A stretch of 64,000 nt of DNA from Mesodorylaimus sp. YZB2_4. Taxonomy: Eukaryota > Nematoda > Enoplea > Dorylaimida > Dorylaimidae. The notes beneath the pieces are model-generated. The model did not search any database. It saw nothing but the letters and a program-made list of their open reading frames with translations, and was not told the DNA's origin. Shown here piece after piece: positions 37,101 through 47,516 of this stretch. How positions within the stretch are numbered: the first letter of the stretch is position 1; every line of letters starts with the position of its first letter. The position numbers and the translations under genes were made by a program. The stretch lies in NCBI GenBank assembly GCA_030248295.1, contig JASANH010000202.1:1-64000 (forward strand). The letters are read 5' to 3'.

Positions 37101-37877
37101 TCTGTTTCGCACTGACATAATTTAGCGCCGGTTTTGTTGCATAACACACTATCCATCGCTTGCGGTTAGTGTTCGCGCCCGTTTTCTTGTATGAAAAATT
37201 GTTTCTTGTTTCATTCGGTTATGGACAAAAAATGGAATATATCCAAGGTTGCCGACTGTCCAGCCTTACCGACCATCCAGGGTTGCCGACTACTGTATAA
37301 GGATACAGGAGAGGTCAAACCCGTCCTAGGTTGTTGACTAATATAAGAGGTGCGATAGGCGAGAAATTCAAACTGTATGAGCTGTGCTAACTGCATTTTG
37401 ATTCGTACCTACAAGTCCGGTCAAATATTCTAAAAATCGCTTTTTACTGTCAAACCCATTTGTTCACGTAAATAGATGCACGCTTCCCTCAGCTCTCTGC
37501 TCCATTGTATGAAACACAAACATGCAAGTGACCCTAAATCTTAGGATGAAAGAAGCAGGGTCATCGTGTAACTTTAGGAAAAGCGATAGTGAAACTGACT
37601 GGAATTACAAACCTGACCAAACCACCACCACCTACAAAACCTCGAGAGAGGGTTCGTCCAGAGAGAGATGACTGCGTCAACTACAGTAGCCCCCTGAAGT
37701 GGCGCATCGCATTAAACTATACTGTTCTTCCAAGTTCACTGAGTACTGTGAGTAAAGTCCACTTACAACCTTGGAATCAATCTTACTCAAAACCTTAGAA
37801 TTTCTGGCAAGGAAATATGTATATGCAGCCGCAAGGAATCTTTAATGCTTCGATCTCAATCTGATTGATCCTTATAT
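34198..37877. mobile_element. Large inverted-repeat structure (~3.7 kb, ~300-bp arms)
   Basis: 34198-34501 and 37585-37877 are inverted copies with high identity, for example GGTTCGTCCAGAGAG, CTCGAGAGAGG and GGAATCAATCTTACTCAAAACC. Weaker inverted similarity continues inward (gctgcttctttcatYctaag near 34665 and 37545). The centre holds a nested smaller inverted repeat and no coding frame that I recognise. No clear target duplication was found, so it could be one foldback element or two copies of a repeat. Confidence 0.75.
35553..35937. repeat. Nested inverted repeat (arms ~78 bp)
   Basis: 35553-35630 and 35861-35937 are inverted copies sharing aaattgtaatttgttcc, gaaagctctgtgca and atattagaggcgtct. 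It lies inside the 34.2-37.9 kb structure. Confidence 0.8.
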
Positions 37878-39850
37878 CGATACCTATATGCCTAAAGGCA
37901 CCAAGTGTCAAAAAATCAGTTTTGAGAAAACATCGTTTAAAGTTTTTGCTTCCGAGTGTGTGAACATGCAAAGCACTAGATTGAACCGAAGTGCTGATTA
38001 TGGTGGATGTGAGTCCGGCCATCTTTAATTTTTGTGTTCCGCTGATTTCGTGCAGCACAGTCGCCGTTAAGCTGCATTTAGCAGACCTCAAAAATAGAGA
38101 AAAAATTGGTCAGATTTTCTAACAAAAAGTGCCAGCTGCGGATTTTTCATGCTCCAATTCGTGCAAACACATTAGGGCGTGAATAAACAAGACCACTCGC
38201 ATAACCAAAACTGAAATTTTCTCCCAAAGTTCACCTCCAGAATCAGTATCGACTGGTTCGATTTGGGTTTAGCGAGTACAGCCGACTGGCGCCAACAGCA
38301 TCATGTTTCCTTGCCTGCATCCGAGCATTTCTTTTTTGAATCAGCAAAAACGCACTAACTGCGGAAAAAAGATGCAGTTGGTGCCTTTTGGCCTGCGATT
38401 TTCGGCAGATGGTGCGCTTCGGCAGATGAGAATCAGAAAAGTGGGTATTTTTGGGGCTTATGTCATACTCAACGTTAACTCATGTCATACGGTAGATACG
38501 GTTGCGTCGTTTTGGCAGATGAAACTTCTGAGTGCTCGGAGTATGTCTCGGCACTTAATGCATTTTCTGACAGTTTGACAGTCGGTGCCTTTTGGCATAT
38601 AAGTATCGAAGTGCTATCAAAACAGAAACAGCGAGCCAGTTATTTTTGCAAGTACATAAGTCAGTCATATCAACCTACCATGTAAAGTACCGTGTCTACG
38701 TGTTTGTGGCTCATCCGATGTATCACGTTATAGCAGTCATTTTACTAGGAGCCTACTGTACCTGCATGTAATCATATTTTATGGGTCTTAATTTCAGACA
38801 AGTCAGTGTCAAAACGGGTAAGCCGTGCGACAAAATGTTGTACGAGCATCGAGCCACCCATATGCCGCGCCATCACAAAAAAAGGCACCTACGAAGGGCA
38901 CACACATCATCCCGTCAAAATGGCCACAATTTCCAGACACGGAATGGAAAGAGCAGAGGAGCCAAATTGATAAGGCTTAAAGTAAGAACCCATTTCTTGT
39001 TCATTCTAGGTTGGTGCAGTAGCCAGGGCTGACAATCAGTGTGCGTCAGTGAAGGGACTGATAGTTTTTACATTCAGTAAGTAGGGAGGCCTGCAAATTT
39101 ATCGTAGGGCACCATCGGCCTGCATGGTTCGAGATGACATCGACCTGTGGGTGCTTTACAAAAGAAAATAAAATAAGTCTTACGTCTAACAGAGACTCAA
39201 AGTCGGTACGTCCACGACCATCTCGAAAGAAATCGCCTTTACTTCAAGTGGACCTGCCATCATCGACACGCCATTGATCATGCCTGCGTTAATAATCGAT
39301 ACTCCGACTCCCGTTCCGCGCCCCCGCCCACTTTCTTTACTGCAGCCATCGAAAATGCTGCGGCCATGGGCACGAATTCGGAAGACGAGACGCACGATCA
39401 TCATGCGTACTTTTTTTAAGTTCCTGAATCCGCCTGGCTAAAGCGATCCTCCCACGACGGCGATCGGTGCTGACAATTAGCAAGCGGCCAACACGACGGA
39501 CGCAGCCGCCATTGGCGCCATGGATAATGTGACCACGACTGGACTGCACGAAGACAAGCATGACTAATGGGGCGACGACTCTCCGTGGTGGTGAAACTGA
39601 GCATCGCGTAGTGAGCGATGAGAATAGTGATGGGAAAGCATCGCTAGAATGAGTGCGAGTCAGTTAAAATCTTTGTTGAGTGGAAAAAGGAATTGGCTCG
39701 ATAGTGGAATGAAATTTTCAGTCGTCGTCGTGCATGTTGTTGTGGAGAATGGAGAAGTAGTGGCACCCTATCCGAAGCGTGACTTTTGCTGGGAATAAGA
39801 TAAGTAGCGGATTGGTTATATGTGTGCCAATGTCTTAGTTGACGTGCCGC
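37878..39850. other. No recognised gene
   Basis: Short ORFs overlap on both strands. 39190-39600 is open in several frames on both strands and borders the virus-like cluster, so a decayed gene is possible, but I cannot choose a frame. Confidence 0.3.
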
Positions 39851-39857
39851 ACTTGAC

Positions 39858-39865
39858 TATATAAG
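39858..39865 (+). promoter_or_regulatory. TATA box of the 39.9-kb ORF
   Basis: tatataag lies 57 nt before the ATG at 39915, with a pyrimidine-rich stretch (ttcctcccattc) between that could hold the start site. Confidence 0.6.
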
Positions 39866-39914
39866 AGTACGAGCAAGCTGTTCCTCCCATTCTGCTTGAG
39901 TGAGCTCTCCAGGA

Positions 39915-40226
39915 ATGGCTCCTCAAGTAACCAGCGAAGTGGTCAATGATTTGATATTGTGGGGAGTGGTAAATGCTGGACCACAGCCGAGTCAGTATGC
40001 TGTTGTAATGCGCAAAGTGGTGAACAAATTTCTCAAGAATCGACGATTCTTGCTAGCAGGCGACGTGCGAGGAGTGGACGTGACTATTGGCAAACAAAAT
40101 ATTTGTCAATGGTGTCAACTGGATGAAGATAGTCATCTTTTTCGCTTATGTCGTACACATGGTCAGGTAATCTCCAACTACTGCACAAAGTCTGATTCGA
40201 TTTTTGGAATTATACACAACCAATGA
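39915..40226 (+). CDS. Virus-like cluster ORF with zinc-finger-like cysteines (frameshifted)
   Basis: The ORF of 103 codons starts at the ATG 57 nt after a TATA box. It begins MAPQVTSEVVNDLILWGVV. A Cys/His group (CQWC, then C and H) could bind zinc. The +1 frame stays open from about 40183 to a TGA at 40368. It shows coding-like codons and ends in a hydrophobic segment (AVLLLCLMLW) like a C-terminal membrane anchor. One frameshift therefore probably splits an older, longer gene. The family is not recognised, and its link to the neighbouring polymerase fragment rests on position and promoter style. Confidence 0.45.
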   Translation: MAPQVTSEVVNDLILWGVVNAGPQPSQYAVVMRKVVNKFLKNRRFLLAGDVRGVDVTIGKQNICQWCQLDEDSHLFRLCRTHGQVISNYCTKSDSIFGIIHNQ

Positions 40227-41299
40227 ACTGTCCCTGTGGTTCAGAGAACATACGTTGGATGAGTTCATGATTTTATATGGCGATGCAAGAGTGACCGCTT
40301 GTGAGATAGTGGCAGTGACCATGATGCTAGCCGTGTTGCTGCTTTGTTTGATGCTTTGGTCCTACTGATCATGTGTTTCTATTTTTGTGAGCGCTGACAG
40401 CATATAAAGAACATAAATTTTTAGTTGTGTCACTGCAAAATTGAGTCTGTAAGACAAGAACTAGTCGATGGTAGGTGTCGCACTTGTTGCAGTAAGGTCG
40501 TAGCTGTCATAAGAGGGTATGAGTACTGTACGTTTAGCCTAGCCAGCGACACTAGAACAGAAAATTTAGCTGCAGTGGAGCCAGCTTGCTAATAGCATCG
40601 TTTTAGGCGACCAGCCTACTGCAATAGAGCTCATGACTGTCAGCCTGTTTGCCATCTCTTAATGGCCTGAATTAACTAGCTGAGGCAGGGGATGCCCAGT
40701 TACACTTTTTATCATTGGCGATTCTGTTTGATCACAATTTATTTACAAACGCCGCCGAGTAAGCCCAGCCAACCCAGTCTCGCCCTGCATTTAGTCAGAG
40801 TACATTGGCTGGGCTAACTTTGTTTTTGTCTGATAACAGATTTTTTTAGAAATACCAATACTTTTCCGCACCTGTATGTTGGTTGAGAATTCAGAATACA
40901 TACAAGAAATTTGCCGTCTTAGTCCCTCCTTAGTTGACGCAAGTCTTTCGCAAAAAAGGTTCCCACATTATACTCTTCGCGGTCTATTGCATATGACTTC
41001 TAATAGGTAGGTAGTTATCACATTAGTAAGGCATTCTGGTGCTGTAAGGGGGATATAAGATCTAGTTTATGTGCCATGATAATGTCAGCTGTGTGAGTGG
41101 TACTTGTGCTACCTTTGCCTGTTAGGCCTAAGTCAACATCTGTACTACCGACTTGTTGCTGTAGAGCTCTTCACACAGCTCTCGTTGCTCTTTAGAGAAT
41201 GGACCAAATGAGGTGGACGGCTGAACTTGATGCAGCGTCTTGAACAAAGAGGACAGGCAGCAGGAGGAATGGAAATGGATCCTTAGAAAATGTCAATTT

Positions 41300-42570
41300 T
41301 TAAATTCGACCATTACGTTTCGGCCATGATGGAGCAAATTGGAGGAATAGATCAACGTACAATGAATTGTACACCTTGGTATACTCTAACGAAGTTTTGA
41401 CTGGCAGAGCGTTCCAAATTTTCCGACCTTCTTCATACGACTCTTCACTCATGGTGGCATTTTTTAGGGTGCTGTCGGAGGCGGATCTGGGTGGATACTC
41501 TGATCGATTCCAAATCGGCATAGCTCTTGACCAACTCGTAAGGATAACAACCCTTTTGAGGCCCGTTTGGATTGAAGGACTTGCTGAACTTGTCCAAGTT
41601 GGTGCCAGCCGCCATGTGCATCATCGCATCCAAAAATTTCAGTTCTTGAGTGGTAAGACACAAAATTGAAGCACCTTTCTTGATGGAAGACGGCCATTGA
41701 CATTCTTCTGGAAGCAGCTCAGAATAGTCATTTCTTTCCTTTCTTTCGTTTCTGGTCTCCCTGACTCTCTTCACCATGGCAGGAAATAAAAGTTGTTTGA
41801 CCAAATTTAGATCATAGCGACCGTTGTTGTAGGTGATAATGGTCAGCTGACGACAATATCGGTCCAATTTTTGTGAAGTTGCGTCAGTTTGTTTCAATGG
41901 TTCTTTGTCTCTGAATACGTTTTGACCATTGGCGGCAGCAATAGCTTGAGACACTTGGCCATAAAGCTCTTTGATCTTTTCAAATCCTTTCTCAAATTTT
42001 TTTTTGCAGCTTGTAATTCATATTGCTCCATTCGAACAGGGTTTCACACATTTCTTAGACCAAGGCATTGGGATCATTGTTGTGGAAAAAGTACGTTTCA
42101 GCGGCATCAGGGATGGTTGACTTGAGAGCGCCAGTAACCACCCTGTGCTGATTTCTGAATTTCAAACCCGGCACATCATCGTCCATGTATTCGACTTGCA
42201 TGTTCTGATCATTGAGTCGTTTCTCCATCGCCTCGTCCATTTGACTTCTCTCGACATTCGGCTCCAATTGTTCCAAAACGGCTTCCCAGTCCCAAGTGGC
42301 AAATGAGGCACAAAATTAATTTTCTTTTTCAACGACAATTCCGAATTACATCAGCTGGTCAAAAATGGTTGTTGGAGCTTCATAACACCCGCCAGGATAT
42401 TGATACTTGGTTTTCCCATTGCTGCAGCGACCACTTTGATGTTGTTGCAATTTCTCTGGATATTTGAATAATTTGCCACAATCGCCACATGGATGCTTGA
42501 GCAGGTGACGATCAAAATTCTCAGGGAACACAATACGAGCAAAACTAAATGCAAATTTCCTTTTCGGCAT
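41300..42570 (-). pseudogene. Decayed family-B DNA polymerase, N-terminal part (Maverick/adintovirus-like)
   Basis: Open segments run in order on the minus strand: 42570-42346, 42276-42055, 41954-41445 and 41521-41300, separated by frameshifts and stops. The first has a C2H2-type zinc-finger start (CGDCGKLF.., H, C) leading to PGGCYEAPTTIFDQL. The third has TIITYNNGRYDLNLVK, the Nx3-5(F/Y)D exonuclease II motif of protein-primed family-B polymerases, then GCYPYELVKSYADLE. Such genes occur in Maverick/Polinton elements and related adintoviruses. The polymerase (palm) domain is not present in the window. The start is supported by a TATA box about 100 nt upstream and an acceptor 1 nt before the ATG. 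Confidence 0.6.
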
Positions 42571-42670
42571 CCTGAACAGGAGAGGGAGTAGATAAGCTGA
42601 TAATGTAGAACAGGAACTGGAGCTGGAGAAAACAAAGATCAGAATGACTTTCCCCTCGAAAAGCGTTCCC

Positions 42671-42677
42671 TTTTATA
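42671..42677 (-). promoter_or_regulatory. TATA box upstream of the polymerase-like ORF
   Basis: On the minus strand, cctataaaaggg lies about 100 nt before the ATG at 42570. A tgttcag acceptor ends 1 nt before that ATG. Confidence 0.6.
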
Positions 42678-42770
42678 GGTTCCTGGATCGGGCGAGCGGC
42701 CGAGCAGATCCGGAGAGCGGGCGAGCTGATGTGATTGGTCAGGATTACTCATTTCTGCTGAACCAAAAGG

Positions 42771-42776
42771 TATAAA
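42771..42776 (+). promoter_or_regulatory. TATA box of the 42.8-kb ORF
   Basis: tataaa lies 58 nt before the ATG at 42829, almost the same spacing as the TATA box at 39858. It stands about 95 bp from the minus-strand TATA box, forming a divergent promoter. Confidence 0.6.
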
Positions 42777-42828
42777 TGAGGGAGGGCTGGATAGGTTCAT
42801 CGGCTGTCCGAATTTCAAGCAGTCTACA

Positions 42829-43098
42829 ATGTCGATTCAACACGCCTTGTCCATGTACATGCGATTCAATTCTGGAAAACGGCTCACTGTGACAACGCAT
42901 GATCTGCTGCCATGGAAGTCGGCCAATCGCCTACAACGTCAGCCCAATGCTATCGCCAGTGAAAGTGACGACGAATGGCCAGTGCTTGTCAAATGAATTT
43001 ACCAGCATTTAAGCGCCAGACCAAAGAAAGTCAAAGAACTTGTGCATGATAAGGAAGACTATTTTTGTAAAGGGACGCTGCCGGAATGGTGCGATTGA
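42829..43098 (+). CDS. Virus-like cluster ORF interrupted by one in-frame TGA
   Basis: The ATG at 42829 opens a frame of 55 codons to a TGA (42994-42996). The same frame then stays open for 33 more codons to a second TGA at 43098. It begins MSIQHALSMYMRFNSGKRL and is acidic before the first stop. The second segment is basic and then ends in an acidic, Cys-containing stretch. It is divergent from the polymerase-like fragment. No homologue was recognised. The internal TGA is most simply decay. Confidence 0.4.
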
Positions 43099-43616
43099 GA
43101 AAAGACTGTCCAATTTGGTATCGCTGTCAGTCAGTGATGGCCGTGTGTAAAGGGGAAAATGGTTCTAGTCTGTTTCAATCCGAAAAGTTTTGACGCGCTG
43201 CCTGTTGATGTACTGTTCTCGAACATGTTCTGCGATTTGGGTTAGGGCTTGTCGAGGAGTCTGAGCCTATGGACACTAGTTAAATTCACGCGTCTCCTCT
43301 GTATGTTACATCTGCTTTCAATTTACTGAAATACATTGGCTTCGTTGAAAAGACACACGCCACGCAAAAGTGCATAAACACAATAAATACAGCATTGTAT
43401 GAGCCTATAGTCACACAAAATATGAACCTTGAATACTAACAAAGTGGATCCTACAGTAGTGTACTTACTCATCAACAAATAATAAATTCTATTGCAACGA
43501 ACATGAACATCAACAAAATATATACTCAATAAAGATCGAAGTATCAAAATATATCCTACTGTATTGTACCTGCACATCAACAAAATATATCCACTGTAAT
43601 GTACTTGCTCATCAGG

Positions 43617-44021
43617 GCTGCAGGAATAAATCTTACGTTATCTTTCACAATACACCATTACACTGCGGCAAAATACAGCAAGTGACAGTTTGTCGCATAC
43701 TGCTGCGCTTTATCCTGCGACTCTTCACGCCCAGTGGACTCCACTGCATGCAAGCGGCAGTCACAAAGGACCTTACTGTCAGCCTAAAAAGACACCCATG
43801 TCCCCATCCACTCGCTCAAACGGTCTATTGCAAAGAGCTCATTACACTACCTTCACTCTGCGCACTGCGTGCACGCTGTTTTTACGCTTTACACAGTGTG
43901 CGCGCTTTTCACTTTACTATTCACTTCACACTGCGCACTACGTGCACGCTTTTTTACACTTTACATACACTGCGTGCGCGCCTTACACTTTACACTGCCT
44001 ATGCTTGACCATTGTGCCACA
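43617..44021 (-). repeat. BEL/Pao LTR (3' LTR of the minus-strand element)
   Basis: It is an inverted, diverged copy of the repeat at 62584-62994. Both begin with TG and share ggcagtgtaaagtg, several (g)tgtaaagtg words, gggctctttgca/gagctctttgca and gtggagtcca. The copy at 62.6 kb stands directly upstream of a gag, which identifies the repeat as an LTR. The far end is approximate. Confidence 0.7.
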
Positions 44022-44059
44022 ATAAGGTCAAGTGCGAGGGGGTACGCTATAACTACTTG

Positions 44060-44220
44060 AGTTTTTTCATTGACCAGACGAAAATGGGTTGCGTCGTCAG
44101 CTAGACAGTATCGGGGATGTGCGCCAGAGGATTGAAATGTTCGAGGCGTCGATGATGTTGAAGTTCGTAAGAATTGAATCGGCTATTAATCGCATTAAAG
44201 ATAGTGAACCAAAGAATTGA
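44060..44220 (+). other. Short coiled-coil-like open frame
   Basis: About 50 codons ending at a TGA (44220) encode a heptad-like sequence (LDSIGDVRQRIEMFEASMM, then LKFVRIESAINRIKDSEPKN) without an ATG at its start. Codon pattern looks coding, but it lies between an LTR and a LINE and has no partner exon. Unidentified. Confidence 0.25.
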
Positions 44221-44829
44221 GGTGGGGTTGGCTATCTAAATTTTATGAGATGGAATTTGTTGCAGGCAGTATTTCATTATGTAAGACAGGCTTATGTATA
44301 GGTGGGTGAGAAATTATGCAATTATGGTATCTAAGCGTACACGGAGCGATAGATTCAAGTTTTCCCCGTTGGTAATTACAGGAATAAAATGAAAACTGTC
44401 ATAGGGTGAGTCACGGTGCTGACTTGGCTAGACAAGTTTAATCATTCATGAGAAAGGATGGTTTAGCATCGACCTATCCGATCTGGCGACTGCATCAGCA
44501 AGACTGCTAACTAAAATTTTTGCTTCCTATCTGCTTTATATTAAACATGTGTGTAATGAGAAAATCCTAATTTTTCTCCCGGTACATCCCGCTGGTGAGC
44601 ACAAGCGTGCCAAGGGAGGCGTAGGAGAGAGTGTGGTCGACCTGAAGCTCGGACTGGAGTAGGCCAGTCTTTCGATAATACCTCGGCTGAAACATCAACT
44701 GGAGGGGTTGAAGCCTGCCACGCTTGGTCATACAAGGCAATACTGGCAGCAGCACTAAAATCGTTTTATTCGGCTCAGAAAAACAGAAGCCACCAATCAA
44801 CCAATCAAGATAATGGGGATCAAGATAAA

Positions 44830-46152
44830 TATCTTGATAATTATCAAGATAACTCAGATCATAGGGTATCGTATTCCAAAGTCTTATGGCACTAAACTCG
44901 AAAGATTGAGTGAAGGCAACAGTGCGAGTTTCATTCAGTGGGAGTTCCAAGTGGTGCGCTTCAATGGTACAAGCACCTCTAACACGGGAGCTTACTCGCT
45001 TTCCACACGACATGTACAAATCGAGAATTTTTGTAGTCATGTAGGCCATTGTAAAATTTATAAAACTGTAACAGTTTTAGCTGTTTCCTGCGATCTGACC
45101 AAGGCCTCCACCCCACTTTTTCTAATTCACGTTCGTATGATATTGACCAGTCATTTCGTATGAGCCGAAGCGCAAATAATTGCGTAGCTGATTGCGTGCG
45201 TAGCTGCTCATCATTTAAGTATTCCAAGGCATTTTTTTGAAAGTTTCAAGCAGAGCTTTATTTTTTCTGCCATGACTCTGTGGAATTCTCTGCCCGAGGG
45301 TGTAGCTTTATCGAAGTATAATTCCTTCTATCAAGTGATTTCTAAAATGACATTTTCGTAGATGTATTTTTGCTTTTTTTTACTTCTACTGTGTGACTTG
45401 CTATTCGAGTGCGCATTATATGCGTTTTAGCAAGTAAAACTAGAACTAGAACTAGAATTGAGCACGCTCTAGGTTACCAATGTCTTTGTCCAGAATAGGA
45501 TCCCAGACTGCACAGCCTGCATCCGCTCAAGCTTAGAGCGGATGTAGGCTTCGTAAACTGTCTTCAGGACTTGCGGAGGGGCATGGCGACCCAGTTTTCG
45601 ACGAAGACATCCAAGCATTGATCGGATACTTGAGGATAAGTTTGCAACATGTTCCGAAAACTTTAGATCTGCTGAGAGTGTAACTCCGAGGTATTTGACT
45701 TTTTCCTCCATATTTTTCAGTTGATCCGATAATGTCAGAGCTGGAACAGCTCTCAGAGGGGCATTTGAATATCTAAATATGACAGATTTTGTTTTCGCCA
45801 CGTTGAAACTGAGGCCAGCGGAATCGATCCATCGAGAAATATAATTTAAGGCTGGTTGGACCACAGTATCGAGCGACTGTATTCCTACCAAAGGCGCGAC
45901 GAGGCATGTGTCGTCTGCATAAGATTGCAGGCAATAATTTGGAAATTCTTTGGCAAAATTTGAGAGTAGCGGATCCAAATATGCTACAAACGACAGAGGG
46001 CCGAGGATGCTGCCCAGAGGAACCCTAGATATTACCGGACGGACCTGGGACATACAGTCATTTACGCAGACGTACTGATGCCGCTTAGATAAATATGACT
46101 TGAGCCAACTTGAAAGTTTTGGTGAAACTTGATGATAATTTTCCGAAGTCTT
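44830..46152 (-). mobile_element. 5'-truncated non-LTR retrotransposon (LINE) inside the Pao element
   Basis: On the minus strand the RT domain runs from WLKSYLSKRHQYVCVND through PLGSILGPLSFVAYLDPLL and the active site YADD (in QSYADDTCLVAP). It continues to the post-RT region AKTKSVIFRYS, KVKYLGVTLSADL, RRKLGRHAPPQVLKTVYEAY and LERAQ. It is then interrupted, and resumes at about 45227 with the region typically following RT. The 5' edge at about 46152 joins Pao-derived DNA. Confidence 0.85.
45231..45462 (+). mobile_element. LINE 3' end nested in the minus-strand LINE
   Basis: It encodes the last codons of a LINE ORF (ALSKYNSFYQVISKMTF-like, stop at about 45361) closely resembling the C-terminus of the plus-strand LINE ending at 51687. 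A 3' UTR with gagtgcgcat and a tail of (aactag)n follow. It interrupts the minus-strand LINE at the LERAQ region. Confidence 0.75.
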
Positions 46153-46371
46153 AAGTTGTGGCGACTCTTCTCACATAAGTAACCCGACCGTTAACGAACT
46201 CTTTACTTCGAACTATACACACATCCTTTCCGTTAAGTTACACAAAGCAAAGGTTACTCCCTAATTGTGGGATAGTTTAGACGGGTCGGGCCTATCGCCC
46301 CATAGCTACTAGTGCTAGTAATCGTAAACATTGATCACTACAATTTTAAACACTAAGCTAACAGTTCGCGA

Positions 46372-46743
46372 TTACGCGACACAAGTAGCTTGCGGTGGGC
46401 CTTCTGAACAGCGGCGGTCACGGGTCATTGCTTTGCAGTCCACCTCGGAGACAGGTAACGACTCTTCTTTGGTCCGGTGGTCCCAGTCAGTTTTGGCAAA
46501 ACCCGTCCAGGCTTGGCTGACAGTGGTGACTTTGGAACACTTATGCGCCAGACTGGTGTGTCGGGCAATATTTTTCTTGGAAACCCTTATGGTTGCCTGA
46601 TAAACTTTGTTGACCTTCTGGGTACGATTGAAGCTGCAAGCGGCTATGGGACCCAAGTCGAACACCATTTTCGCGCTTCCATCCTCGCAAATCATCGGTT
46701 TTGCGGCAGCATGAGAGGGCATTACTGCAATAAGGCAGCTCAA
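46372..46743 (-). CDS. Env-like ORF of the BEL/Pao element (N-terminal part)
   Basis: The ORF starts inside the end of the pol frame and encodes a hydrophobic, signal-peptide-like start followed by a cysteine-containing ectodomain-like segment (ICEDGSAKMVFDLGPIAACS, VSEVDCKAMTRDRRC). Several nematode Pao elements carry a downstream envelope gene in this position. The frame closes after 123 codons and the rest is lost or displaced by the LINE. The envelope assignment rests on position and cysteine pattern. Confidence 0.5.
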   Translation of the reverse strand: MSCLIAVMPSHAAAKPMICEDGSAKMVFDLGPIAACSFNRTQKVNKVYQATIRVSKKNIARHTSLAHKCSKVTTVSQAWTGFAKTDWDHRTKEESLPVSEVDCKAMTRDRRCSEGPPQATCVA

Positions 46744-46779
46744 CAGGAAAAAAGAGACGAATGGAAGTTTTTCGGATGA

Positions 46780-47462
46780 GCCTTGACAGAAGCGGAACCA
46801 ATGGATTCACCTTCGTTGTCACTATCACTTTCCTGCGCCATATTTCGGATACGCTCCGTGGCGGCAACCGCCGATCTGCGTTGTGGACGCAGCAAAGGTG
46901 GTGCACTAGGAGACTCCTGCTTCTTAGCTTGAACGCCCTCGTCTCGCACGGCAATGTCGTCCGAGTCATCATGAACTTCTAAAGGATGCAAATGCAAGAC
47001 AGCGCGCGTAAGCACATTTCCAGATGCGGTTTTGACCTTGGCCGCTCGAATCTCGCCGTCTGAGCTTGAAATCAACTGTACGATCTTCGCCAATGGCCAG
47101 GTTCCACGAGGCGTGTCCTGGCGGATATGCACAATGTCACCCACCTTTGGTAGCCGAGTGACAGCACCGCGACTGCCGTTCAGGTGCTGCTGATAGCGTT
47201 CTCGCAGGCTAAGCGAATACTCATCACGCCATCTTTTCCAAAATCCCTGCAAATGTTGTTCACCTCTTTTCCAACGACGTAGCAGCGCGGCTTTTGAAGT
47301 TTCATGTTCCACGTAGTCAAGATCGGCGGGGTTCTCGAACTGGATGCCAGGGACACCCAGCTTTGGATTTCGCATCAGGAAATGAGCAGGCGTTAGCGTC
47401 CGACCGTCTTGAAAATCCGAACCAACATGTACCAATGGCCTCGAATTCAACATAGCCTCCAC
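46780..47462 (-). CDS. BEL/Pao pol C-terminus, DUF5641 domain
   Basis: It shows the family order NSRPL, LTPAHFL, then the tryptophan-rich WKRGEQHLQGFWKRWRDEY and VGDIVHIRQD..RGTWPLAKI. It continues directly from the integrase core, with a stop and frame change at about 47510. Confidence 0.9.
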
Positions 47463-47516
47463 CTCAGTGAGGACTGTTTGTAACTGAATCTGCGAGAGGC
47501 ACAGGTGCTGAAGTGA

